Below, piece by piece: positions 1 to 5,530 of a stretch of 8,529 bases of DNA. Numbering within the stretch: the stretch's first letter is position 1; each line of letters begins with the position of its first letter. This DNA is from Candidatus Saccharimonadia bacterium (GTDB lineage Bacteria; Patescibacteriota; Saccharimonadia; Saccharimonadales; Saccharimonadaceae): NCBI GenBank assembly GCA_023257055.1, contig JALRDG010000015.1, positions 1 to 8,529 on the forward strand, read 5' to 3'. The notes under the pieces were generated by a model that was not told where the DNA came from, ran no database searches, and saw only the letters and a list, made by a program, of their open reading frames with translations. Position numbers and translations under genes: made by a program.

Positions 1-21
1 AAAAGAAGGAGGCAAACGCTA

Positions 22-291
22 ATGGCTAAGAAATCTATGATCGCTCGCGACGAAAAGCGCAAGAAAATGATCGAGAAATACGCTACAAAGCGCGCTGAAC
101 TCAAAGAGCTTGGTGACCTCGAAGGCCTACAGGCGTTGCCACGAAACAGTAGCCCAACTCGTTGGAAGAACCGCGACGTATTGTCTGGTCGACCTCGTGG
201 CTACAGGCGAAAGTTTGGTCTTAATCGTATTAACTTCCGTGAAAAAGCTTCAAAGGGTGAAATCCCAGGTATTACAAAGAGTAGTTGGTAA
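22..291 (+). CDS. rpsN: 30S ribosomal protein uS14
   Basis: Small-subunit protein of the 30S head that contacts 16S rRNA near the A and P sites. The 89-residue product has the N-terminal MAKKSMIARDEKR basic segment, a central LPRNSSPTRWKNRD region (about residues 39-52) and the C-terminal GRPRGYRRKFGLNRI motif (residues 56-70), which are diagnostic of uS14. It contains no cysteine, so it is the long zinc-free (C-minus) form rather than the short CXXC zinc-ribbon form. The ATG follows a strong Shine-Dalgarno sequence AAGGAGG at 6-12 with a 9-base spacer. It heads the visible part of the spc operon, and rplE would be expected just upstream of the window. The rpsH start follows the stop by 18 bases. 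Confidence 0.97.
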   Translation: MAKKSMIARDEKRKKMIEKYATKRAELKELGDLEGLQALPRNSSPTRWKNRDVLSGRPRGYRRKFGLNRINFREKASKGEIPGITKSSW

Positions 292-309
292 GAAGGAAAG
301 GAATAGAAT

Positions 310-711
310 ATGTCATTACAATCAACTGACCCAATCGCCGACCTTCTTACCCGCATTCGTAACGCGGCTATGGTTGGCAAAACCGAAGTTCGTGTACCAA
401 GCAGTAAGCTAAAGAAGGTTGTCGCTGAACAACTAAAGAAAAATAACTATCTTGCAGACGTAAAGGTAGAAGCTGGTAAGCCACGTGACGTACTAGTTAT
501 TACCATTAACAACCCAGGTGAAAACTGCGCTATCAACGAGATTACTCGTATGAGCAAGCCAGGTCGCCGCATGTACGTTGGCGCAGACGATATCCCAAAG
601 GTAAAGTCTGGCCGTGGTCTTGTGCTGATTAGTACGTCTAAGGGCGTTATTACTGGCCAAGAAGCATACAAGGCTCGTCTTGGTGGCGAACTGCTACTTA
701 AGGTATACTAA
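310..711 (+). CDS. rpsH: 30S ribosomal protein uS8
   Basis: Binds 16S rRNA helix 21 and nucleates the 30S platform; in E. coli it also represses the spc operon. The 133-residue product begins with the typical TDPIADLLTRIRNA motif (residues 6-19) and ends with the family signature region STSKGVITGQEA (about 108-119) and GGELLLKVY. Length is normal for bacteria. A purine-rich ribosome site (GAAGGAAAGGA, about 292-302) precedes the ATG. The stop at 709-711 is followed five bases later by the GTG of a small ORF described separately, so rpsH and rplF are not directly adjacent as they usually are. Confidence 0.97.
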   Translation: MSLQSTDPIADLLTRIRNAAMVGKTEVRVPSSKLKKVVAEQLKKNNYLADVKVEAGKPRDVLVITINNPGENCAINEITRMSKPGRRMYVGADDIPKVKSGRGLVLISTSKGVITGQEAYKARLGGELLLKVY

Positions 712-716
712 GCCTT

Positions 717-878
717 GTGAAAGAGCTGTTCACATCGATCTTGAGAGTAATCTTCGGAGCTAGAAACTTCGATAACTCTCTAGATTGGTATCGAGCACAT
801 CAAAAAGCGAACACATCGCGAGCTGAGGTCAATGCAATCTTGACCCAAGCTGAAGAAGATAATAAGAAAGAGAAGTAG
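717..878 (+). CDS. Unrecognised 53-residue small protein between rpsH and rplF
   Basis: An open frame of 53 codons fills the whole space between rpsH and rplF. It would start at GTG 717, five bases after the rpsH stop, and ends with TAG two bases before the rplF ATG. The product starts with an amphipathic stretch (VKELFTSILRVIFGARN), then SLDWYRAHQKANTSRAEV, and ends in a very charged tail (QAEEDNKKEK). No cysteine and no clear membrane span. Neither this ORF nor rplF has a good Shine-Dalgarno sequence of its own (AAGG at 700-703 is 13 bases from the GTG). Coupled translation through rpsH, this ORF and rplF would explain that. I do not recognise a family; it is neither uL30 nor any other spc-operon protein. 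TTG 741 is a less likely start. The alternative is an untranslated spacer with RNA structure. Confidence 0.6.
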   Translation: MKELFTSILRVIFGARNFDNSLDWYRAHQKANTSRAEVNAILTQAEEDNKKEK

Positions 879-880
879 AT

Positions 881-1414
881 ATGAGTCGAATCGGAAAACT
901 ACCTATTGAGATTCCGTCCGGTGTGACAATCACGGTCGATTCAGATGTTATTTCAGTAAAAGGCGCCAAGGGCGAACTGACTGTACCACATCTGAGCGAC
1001 GTAACTGTTTCACTTGAGGACGGAAAAGCAATCGTCACCCGTAAGGATGACGAGCGAATCGCTAAGGCCCAGCACGGCCTGCAGCGTGCACTCCTTAACA
1101 ACGCCGTTGTTGGCGTGACGAATGGCTTTGAGAAGAAGCTTGAAATTAACGGTGTTGGTTTCCGCGTAAGCGGAGGTGGCCAGGAAATCGAAATGAGCCT
1201 TGGTTTCTCACACCCAGTGAAATACAAAGCCCCAGCCGGCGTACAGCTGACTGTCGAAAAAATGACTATCACGGTCAATGGTATCGACAAGCAGCAGGTT
1301 GGTCAGGTTGCTGCGGAAATTCGTAGCCTCAAGAAACCTGAACCATACAAGGGCAAGGGTATTAAATATGCTGACGAAGTTATTCTTCGCAAGGCTGGAA
1401 AGACTGGTAAATAA
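881..1414 (+). CDS. rplF: 50S ribosomal protein uL6
   Basis: Large-subunit protein near the GTPase-associated centre, bound to 23S rRNA domain VI by its C-terminal half. The 177-residue product opens with SRIGKLPIEIPSGV, carries two repeats of the L6 fold (about residues 10-80 and 90-165), and has the diagnostic motif KKPEPYKGKGIKY (about 151-163). Length is standard. The ribosome site upstream is weak (AGAAG within 871-875), and the ATG lies two bases after the stop of the preceding small ORF, which suggests translational coupling. The rplR start lies two bases beyond its own stop. Confidence 0.97.
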   Translation: MSRIGKLPIEIPSGVTITVDSDVISVKGAKGELTVPHLSDVTVSLEDGKAIVTRKDDERIAKAQHGLQRALLNNAVVGVTNGFEKKLEINGVGFRVSGGGQEIEMSLGFSHPVKYKAPAGVQLTVEKMTITVNGIDKQQVGQVAAEIRSLKKPEPYKGKGIKYADEVILRKAGKTGK

Positions 1415-1416
1415 TC

Positions 1417-1770
1417 ATGGCTGATCTTGGAAAGAAACTTCTTAATAAGACGCTTCGCAAGAATCGTGTTCGCGCGAAAGTTACTGGTACTGCCGAACGT
1501 CCACGTCTAAGCGTAACAATTTCAAACAAGCATGTCAGTGCACAGCTGATCGACGATGTAAAGCAGCACACGCTTGCGGCCGCTACGACCGTTGGTACGA
1601 AGCAAACTGGCTCACTTTCTGAGCAAGCTGCCACTGTTGGTGCTGATATCGCTAAAAAAGCTAAAAAAGCTAAAATTACCGCAGTAGTGTTTGACCGAAA
1701 CGGTCGTCAGTACGCAAAGCGCCTAAGCGCTCTTGCAGACGCTGCACGTAAGGAAGGATTGGAGTTCTAG
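1417..1770 (+). CDS. rplR: 50S ribosomal protein uL18
   Basis: Binds 5S rRNA and anchors it, with uL5, in the central protuberance. The 117-residue product has a basic N-terminal tail (KTLRKNRVRAKVTG), the strand ERPRLSVTISNKHVSAQLID (residues 27-46), a central helix, and the C-terminal motif VVFDRNGRQYAKRLSALADAAR (about 90-111). The AAKKAKKAKI stretch near residue 80 is encoded by a short tandem GCTAAAAAA repeat. No strong ribosome site is visible, so translation is probably coupled to rplF, whose stop is two bases upstream. Only one base separates its stop from the rpsE ATG. Confidence 0.96.
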   Translation: MADLGKKLLNKTLRKNRVRAKVTGTAERPRLSVTISNKHVSAQLIDDVKQHTLAAATTVGTKQTGSLSEQAATVGADIAKKAKKAKITAVVFDRNGRQYAKRLSALADAARKEGLEF

Positions 1771-1771
1771 C

Positions 1772-2374
1772 ATGGCTGAACAGACTACTCAAACTCGTGC
1801 TCCACGCGCCCACAGTACTGATCGTCAAGGTGCGCAAGGTGGTCGCGGTCGTCGTGACAATAATCGTCGCAACGATGCTCCACAAGAGCCAAAAGAGTTC
1901 GAAGAACTAGTTATTAATATCGACCGTGTCGCCCGTGTGGTAAAAGGTGGACGTCGCTTCCGCTTCAAGGCACTTGTTGTTGTTGGTAACCGCAAAGACA
2001 AAGTTGGCGTTGGTGTTTCTAAGGGTGCAGACGTACAGTCTGCAGTCGCTAAGGCTACCAATGTTGCGAAGAAGAACATGATTACTATTCCAGTAGTCAA
2101 CAGCACGATTCCACATGATGCAGAAGTCAAGCTTGCTGGTGCTCGCGTACTTATCAAGCCTGCAGCTCCTGGTACTGGTATTATTGCCGGTGGTGTTGTT
2201 CGCCAGATTATTGGTGTAACTGGTATTACCAACATGCTTTCGAAGAGCCTCGGCTCAACGAATAAGGTAAACATCGCTTACGCAACTATCGACGCCCTTC
2301 GTACGCTAGTTCCTAAGGATCAGTGGCTAAATGCAGAACCTGCAAAGAAGTCAGCTAAGAAGGAGGCTAAGTAA
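1772..2374 (+). CDS. rpsE: 30S ribosomal protein uS5
   Basis: Part of the mRNA entry tunnel and important for decoding accuracy. I place the start at ATG 1772, seven bases after GGAG (1761-1764), rather than at an upstream in-frame ATG at 1733 inside rplR. That gives 200 residues. The S5 double-stranded-RNA-binding domain spans about residues 42-107 (INIDRVARVVKGGRRFRF, VGNRKDKVGVGVSKG), followed by the second domain about 115-185 (GTGIIAGGVVRQIIGVTGI, SLGSTNKVN). Residues 1-41 form a polar, Arg/Gly/Asn/Gln-rich, probably disordered extension (GGRGRRDNNRRND) absent from E. coli S5, and the C-terminus is a lysine/alanine tail. The final A of the TAA is the first base of the rplO ATG. Confidence 0.97.
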   Translation: MAEQTTQTRAPRAHSTDRQGAQGGRGRRDNNRRNDAPQEPKEFEELVINIDRVARVVKGGRRFRFKALVVVGNRKDKVGVGVSKGADVQSAVAKATNVAKKNMITIPVVNSTIPHDAEVKLAGARVLIKPAAPGTGIIAGGVVRQIIGVTGITNMLSKSLGSTNKVNIAYATIDALRTLVPKDQWLNAEPAKKSAKKEAK

Positions 2375-2853
2375 TGAAATACAACGAACTCCAAATTAGC
2401 GCAAACAAAGACCGCAAGCGAGTTGGTCGTGGTATTGCAGCTGGCGGTGGTAAAACTGCTGGTCGTGGTACTAAAGGTCAAGGTGCGCGTACCGGTAAGA
2501 AGCTTGGAGCAATGTTCCAGGGTGGTCAGCGCGCACTTGTACAGGCTGTACCAAAAGCTCGTGGATTCAAGAGCCTTCGCACGCCTGCGCAAGTTGTCTA
2601 TCTTGATCGCTTAAATGAATTTGACGGTAAGACTGCCGATAACATGACTATGTTCGAAGCCGGCCTTATTGCGACGCCATTTCATACCGTAAAAGTAATC
2701 GCCCGCGGTGAACTTACTGCGAAAGTTACTCTGAAAGTACAGGCCGCAAGCAAGTCAGTACAAGAAGCAATCACTAAAGCTGGTGGCAGCTTCGAAAAAG
2801 TTGCTACTCCTCTTCAGAAAAGCGCAGCAAAAGCTGAAGCCGACGAGAAGTAG
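2374..2853 (+). CDS. rplO: 50S ribosomal protein uL15
   Basis: An early large-subunit assembly protein bound to 23S rRNA. The 159-residue product has the glycine-rich N-terminal extension that threads into rRNA (VGRGIAAGGGKTAGRGTKGQ, residues 17-36, then GARTGKK) and the C-terminal globular domain ending in the GGSFEKVATPLQK signature (about 137-149). The start overlaps the rpsE stop by one base and follows a strong AAGGAGG at 2360-2366 with a 7-base spacer. In most bacteria rpmD (uL30) would lie between rpsE and rplO; here there is no room for it. A strong terminator follows within 12 bases of the stop, ending this transcript before secY. Confidence 0.97.
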   Translation: MKYNELQISANKDRKRVGRGIAAGGGKTAGRGTKGQGARTGKKLGAMFQGGQRALVQAVPKARGFKSLRTPAQVVYLDRLNEFDGKTADNMTMFEAGLIATPFHTVKVIARGELTAKVTLKVQAASKSVQEAITKAGGSFEKVATPLQKSAAKAEADEK

Positions 2854-2864
2854 AGTTTTCTACG

Positions 2865-2899
2865 ATAAAATACCCCCGGATTCTCGGGGGTATTTTATT
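2865..2899 (+). terminator. Intrinsic terminator after rplO
   Basis: A perfect 14-bp inverted repeat, ATAAAATACCCCCG (2865-2878) and CGGGGGTATTTTAT (2885-2898), with a 6-base loop. It has a GC-rich core, a T-rich 3' arm and an A-rich 5' arm, so it could terminate in both directions. It ends the ribosomal-protein transcript before the inserted membrane-protein gene. The last T's run into the TTGACA box of the next promoter. Confidence 0.92.
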
Positions 2900-2926
2900 T
2901 GACAAAACGCACATTACTGCTACTAT
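2899..2926 (+). promoter_or_regulatory. Predicted promoter for the inserted membrane-protein gene
   Basis: A perfect -35 consensus TTGACA (2899-2904) is followed after 16 bases by TACTAT (2921-2926), a 4/6 match to the -10 consensus, within the AT-rich run TACTATATAT. It lies between a terminator and a start codon, where a promoter is expected. The exact -10 register is uncertain. Confidence 0.6.
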
Positions 2927-2939
2927 ATATCAGTAATGT
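2911..2939. promoter_or_regulatory. Operator-like inverted repeat enclosing the -10 box
   Basis: Perfect 9-bp arms ACATTACTG (2911-2919) and CAGTAATGT (2931-2939) are separated by 11 bases that contain the candidate -10 box. The arm centres lie 20 bases apart, about two helical turns, as expected for a dimeric repressor site. No regulator gene is visible nearby. An RNA hairpin in the leader is the alternative. Confidence 0.5.
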
Positions 2940-2967
2940 CTTCATACTTCGAGTGAAGGAATCGACA

Positions 2968-3345
2968 TTGGTACTCGTATTTCTCAGTAGCGTCAATCTC
3001 ATGCTTGTCATCGTGAACGCCTATTTGTTTTACAAATGGAACCGGTATGTGCGCGGTACGCGTGATAGGTATGTCGCAAAGACGGCGTCGATCATCTCGC
3101 ATGCTGTATGCATTATTTCGACGGCCACCTACTACCCATACGCAGCCGCGGTAAAACCCGATTTGAGTACGTTCTACTATGTCCTAGGTGGCATACTTCT
3201 GTGCTGCTTCGTCATTAACTTGAAGATGCTGCATGATGATGGCGGCGACGACTGGTTCTCGGACAGCTACAAGAAAACGAAAAAATTCCTGCGCGAAGCC
3301 TCATTTGGTGTTCGCCGACGCAAGCTGGCCTACGTCAGCCCCTAA
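2968..3345 (+). CDS. Unknown three-helix membrane protein inserted between rplO and secY
   Basis: No family recognised. I choose TTG 2968 because AAGGA (2956-2960) lies 7 bases upstream. A longer reading from TTG 2899 would begin inside the -35 box, and GTG 2953 lacks a ribosome site. The 125-residue product has three probable membrane helices at about residues 2-22 (LVFLSSVNLMLVIVNAYLF), 39-61 and 68-87 (FYYVLGGILLCCFVINLKML). The first loop is basic (KWNRYVRGTRDRYVAK), as is the tail (YKKTKKFLREASFGVRRRK), so the positive-inside rule predicts an outside N-terminus and an inside C-terminus. It has its own promoter and terminator, so it is a separate transcription unit lodged inside the spc operon. 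Codon choice is less ribosomal-like than in its neighbours, consistent with lower expression. Proximity to secY hints at an envelope role, but that is only position. Confidence 0.72.
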   Translation: MVLVFLSSVNLMLVIVNAYLFYKWNRYVRGTRDRYVAKTASIISHAVCIISTATYYPYAAAVKPDLSTFYYVLGGILLCCFVINLKMLHDDGGDDWFSDSYKKTKKFLREASFGVRRRKLAYVSP

Positions 3346-3357
3346 TCCCGCACTAAC

Positions 3358-3397
3358 AGTCGAGCCCTGCTCCTCACGGTGCGGGGTTTCGACTTTT
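3358..3397 (+). terminator. Probable intrinsic terminator after the membrane-protein gene
   Basis: AGTCGAGCCCTGC (3358-3370) pairs with GCGGGGTTTCGACT (3381-3394). The stem is about 13 bp with one bulged T and two G-T pairs, the loop is 10 bases, and TTTT (3394-3397) follows. It lies 12 bases past the TAA. Confidence 0.7.
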
Positions 3398-3409
3398 CGT
3401 TCACTGTAG

Positions 3410-3415
3410 TATAAT
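3410..3415 (+). promoter_or_regulatory. Predicted -10 box of the secY promoter
   Basis: A perfect TATAAT (3410-3415) lies just downstream of a terminator and 63 bases before the secY ATG. No convincing -35 hexamer is present at the right spacing; the best is TTTCGA/TTCGAC around 3387-3393, which overlaps the terminator arm. A start near 3422 would give a leader of about 57 bases. Confidence 0.55.
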
Positions 3416-3478
3416 ATCTAGCAGATTGCAGCTACAGAAACGTGGCACTAATAATTACGAATAGGGTAGAAACCACCA

Positions 3479-4891
3479 ATGAATTGGAAAACCATCTTTA
3501 AATCGTTCAAAAATAAAGACATGCAGCGACGACTGCTTATTGTCATCGGTATCATTATTGCATATCGATTTTTGGCACATATTCCCGTGCCACTCGCGGA
3601 GCCAACCGAACTTCGTGCAGTTATCGATAGCGTTGTAAACGGTTCTGATTTCGGTGGATTCATTAATCTCCTTACCGGTGGTGCACTCGCAAGCCTCTCT
3701 ATTGTATTAGTTGGTCTTGGGCCGTTCATTACAGCAAGTATCATCACGCAGCTGCTTACAAAAGCTATTCCTCGTCTTGAGGAGCTCCATAAAGATGGTG
3801 AATCAGGACGACGTAAAATCCAGCAATGGACACGTCTCATCAGCGTACCGCTGGCTATTATTCAGTCGATTGCGTTTATCTTTATTCTGCGTGAATCTGT
3901 TCTTGCTGGAAATACGGTATCCCTTGGTGAAACCAGCTTGTTTGAATGGGTGATTGCCGTAACCGCCATGACCGCTGGCTCAATCCTCTTGATGTGGCTT
4001 GGTGAGCTTATTACCGAACAGGGAGTAGGTAATGGTATATCGCTGATTATCTTTGCCGGTATCATCAGCCAGCTGCCGCAAATACTTTCAACGATCGGAA
4101 CGTCACTAACAGACACTTCGGCAGGAAAACTAAATGTATTTGGGTGGTTTGAACTGCCAGTCAATCCAACGGCGTTCTTTATTTCGCTTATCTTGGCAAC
4201 CGTATCTCTTATTGTTCTGTACTGGCTCGTTAAGATCAACGAGGCGCAGCGTATCATCACGATCAACTATGCAAAGCGTGTCCACGGAAACAGTAATTAC
4301 GGTGGAGTAAAAAGTATCCTGCCAGTGAAGCTTATCGCTGCGGGTGTCATCCCAGTTATCTTTGCCGTAGCGTTCTTGAGTTTGCCGGCATTCGTCGGTC
4401 AGGTCATTAAAGCTGTCGGCGGCCCAGAAATGATGCCGCTCGCCAATAATCTTATTACCTGGTTTCAGACGCCAAACCCAGGCTCCTTTACTGGCAATAC
4501 CGCTGAGGCGTTTATCTACCCAGCATTATACTTTATTCTAGTCATTGCCTTTACGTACTTCTATACGGGCATTGTTTTCAACGCAAACGAAATTAGTGAA
4601 AACCTCCAAAAGCAAGGCGGATTTATCGAAGGCGTACGCCCAGGCTTGCAAACTGAAAAGTATCTTACGCGCACAGTTAATCGTTTGATCCTGTTTGGTT
4701 CTGTCGTACTTGGCCTTATCGCTGTCATGCCATTTGCTGGTGAATACCTGTTATATCAAACGACGGGCATTACAGGTACAAACCTGTCTATCGGTGGTAC
4801 CGGACTCCTGATTGTCGTGTCCGTAGCACTAGAGGCGCTCCGACAGATCAATTCACGTGCACTGATGGTTACATACGACGACTACAAATAA
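3479..4891 (+). CDS. secY: Preprotein translocase subunit SecY
   Basis: The channel-forming subunit of the SecYEG translocon in the cytoplasmic membrane. The 470-residue product shows the ten-helix pattern: TM1 about residues 17-36, and TM2a with the plug region about 58-80 (GGFINLLTGGALASLSI). The family signature GELITEQGVGNGISLIIFAG lies at residues 175-194, the cytoplasmic C4 loop at 252-275 (KINEAQRIITINYAKR), and the C5 loop at 367-393 (FNANEISENLQKQGGFIEG, then VRPG) used by SecA and the ribosome. It is slightly longer than E. coli SecY (443). AGGG at 3463-3466 precedes the ATG by 12 bases, a long spacing. It has a separate -10 box, so it is probably not co-transcribed with rplO. The genes adk and map, which often follow, are absent. 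Confidence 0.98.
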   Translation: MNWKTIFKSFKNKDMQRRLLIVIGIIIAYRFLAHIPVPLAEPTELRAVIDSVVNGSDFGGFINLLTGGALASLSIVLVGLGPFITASIITQLLTKAIPRLEELHKDGESGRRKIQQWTRLISVPLAIIQSIAFIFILRESVLAGNTVSLGETSLFEWVIAVTAMTAGSILLMWLGELITEQGVGNGISLIIFAGIISQLPQILSTIGTSLTDTSAGKLNVFGWFELPVNPTAFFISLILATVSLIVLYWLVKINEAQRIITINYAKRVHGNSNYGGVKSILPVKLIAAGVIPVIFAVAFLSLPAFVGQVIKAVGGPEMMPLANNLITWFQTPNPGSFTGNTAEAFIYPALYFILVIAFTYFYTGIVFNANEISENLQKQGGFIEGVRPGLQTEKYLTRTVNRLILFGSVVLGLIAVMPFAGEYLLYQTTGITGTNLSIGGTGLLIVVSVALEALRQINSRALMVTYDDYK

Positions 4892-4900
4892 CAACACCTC

Positions 4901-4948
4901 ATAACACCTATACTAATAACACTAAATGTTGTACAGTATAGGTGTTAT
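4901..4948. terminator. Long inverted repeat after secY, possible terminator
   Basis: Perfect 14-bp arms ATAACACCTATACT (4901-4914) and AGTATAGGTGTTAT (4935-4948) enclose a 20-base loop that itself can form a small AACA/TGTT stem. It starts 10 bases after the secY stop. The following bases (TGTGTTTACAAT) are only moderately T-rich and the stem is AT-rich, so termination would be weak. It could instead be an mRNA-stabilising hairpin or a protein-binding site for the next gene. Confidence 0.55.
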
Positions 4949-4987
4949 TGTGTTTACAATAGCGTACCTTTGACAGAGAGTACTGAT

Positions 4988-5377
4988 ATGACCTCCGAGC
5001 CAGAGTCAAACATCACTGACGCCGTAAACGTGCTGATTGATCACGCGTACAGTATGCAATTTTTAGCTGAAGTGTTTCAGACGGAGCTCATTAGCGAAGC
5101 TATCGAGCGTGGCCAGATTCATGATCCCGAATTTGATGCAAGTAACATTGAGCTTGATTGGGATGAAAGTGACCTCTATCGAGCATCTCTGACCCTCCTG
5201 GGTAGCGGTGCTGACGTATGGGCGCATGTGATGCGAAAGGAGAGTGACGAAACATATCCGCGCCACTCGCTGATGCGGCACATACCTGCCGATAGTGAAG
5301 TGACCGTTGTCGACGAAGTACGCCCAAGTGGCGGTCGCGCGGGTACGAGGCGGTATCTAATGGTCACGAAGCGTTAG
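4988..5377 (+). CDS. Unknown 129-residue soluble protein between secY and infA
   Basis: No family recognised. The ATG at 4988 is preceded by GAGAG at 4975-4979 (8-base spacer). An in-frame TTG at 4970 would add six residues but has no ribosome site. The protein has no signal peptide, membrane helix or cysteine. Residues 1-70 are strongly acidic and probably helical (DAVNVLIDHAYSMQFLAEVF, then IELDWDESDLYRASLTLLG). The C-terminal third is mixed and ends basic (VRPSGGRAGTRRYLMVTKR). The alternation near 103-127 (SEVTVVDEV, RRYLMVTKR) suggests a final beta hairpin. It stands where adk and map usually lie but resembles neither: no Walker-type GXPGXGKGT loop and no metal-binding Asp/His set. Codon use is compatible with the flanking genes. 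No convincing promoter of its own is visible. Confidence 0.75.
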   Translation: MTSEPESNITDAVNVLIDHAYSMQFLAEVFQTELISEAIERGQIHDPEFDASNIELDWDESDLYRASLTLLGSGADVWAHVMRKESDETYPRHSLMRHIPADSEVTVVDEVRPSGGRAGTRRYLMVTKR

Positions 5378-5399
5378 GCGTAGAGCAAAAACGCACGCC

Positions 5400-5465
5400 G
5401 GATAAGGACGCCATGCTTTCTGTCCTTATTCCATTGTCATTGATTTTTTCGATGCCGATGGAATA
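5400..5465 (+). promoter_or_regulatory. Two overlapping, mutually exclusive hairpins upstream of infA
   Basis: Hairpin A pairs ATAAGGAC (5402-5409) with GTCCTTAT (5422-5429). Hairpin B pairs TATTCCATTGTCATTGA (5427-5443) with TCGATGCCGATGGAATA (5449-5465) around a five-T loop, with one mismatch and two G-T pairs. They share bases 5427-5429 and cannot both form fully. Neither is followed by a proper T-run, so these are not textbook terminators. They lie in the 153-base gap before infA, most likely in the 3' end of the preceding transcript. Confidence 0.45.
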
Positions 5466-5486
5466 GGTAGTGGTACAATTCTACAC

Positions 5487-5515
5487 TTTACAATCAATGG
5501 TTACTACTATATAAT
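5487..5515 (+). promoter_or_regulatory. Strong promoter for infA and the alpha-operon genes
   Basis: TTTACA (5487-5492, 5/6 match to the -35 consensus), exactly 17 bases, then a perfect TATAAT (5510-5515). Initiation about seven bases downstream would be near 5522, only about nine bases from the infA ATG. It would drive infA, rpmJ, rpsM, rpsK, rpsD and rpoA. Confidence 0.82.
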
Positions 5516-5530
5516 TGATAAATGTAATTT

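Noticed and set aside
1651..1674. Tandem GCTAAAAAA units in rplR
   Set aside because: They simply encode an AKKAKKAK helix in uL18; no sign of a regulatory repeat.
1733..1771. Longer uS5 starting at ATG 1733
   Set aside because: It lies inside rplR and lacks a ribosome site, while ATG 1772 follows GGAG at 7 bases and yields the typical MAEQ-type N-terminus.
447..2592. Long minus-strand and alternate-frame ORFs opposite the ribosomal genes
   Set aside because: They mirror the codon structure of confidently identified plus-strand genes, have no ribosome sites, and show no recognisable protein features.
2899..2967. Longer N-terminus for the membrane protein starting at TTG 2899
   Set aside because: This TTG is part of the TTGACA promoter box next to a terminator and has no ribosome site. 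TTG 2968 has AAGGA at 7-base spacing.
3404..3437. CTGTAG/CTACAG repeat flanking the secY -10 box
   Set aside because: The arms are only 6 bp with a 22-base gap and no extension; expected by chance too often to call an operator.
4970..4987. TTG 4970 start and TTGACA at 4970-4975 as a promoter for the 129-residue gene
   Set aside because: There is no ribosome site for the TTG, and no -10-like hexamer 16-18 bases downstream of the TTGACA, which would in any case place the start inside the gene.
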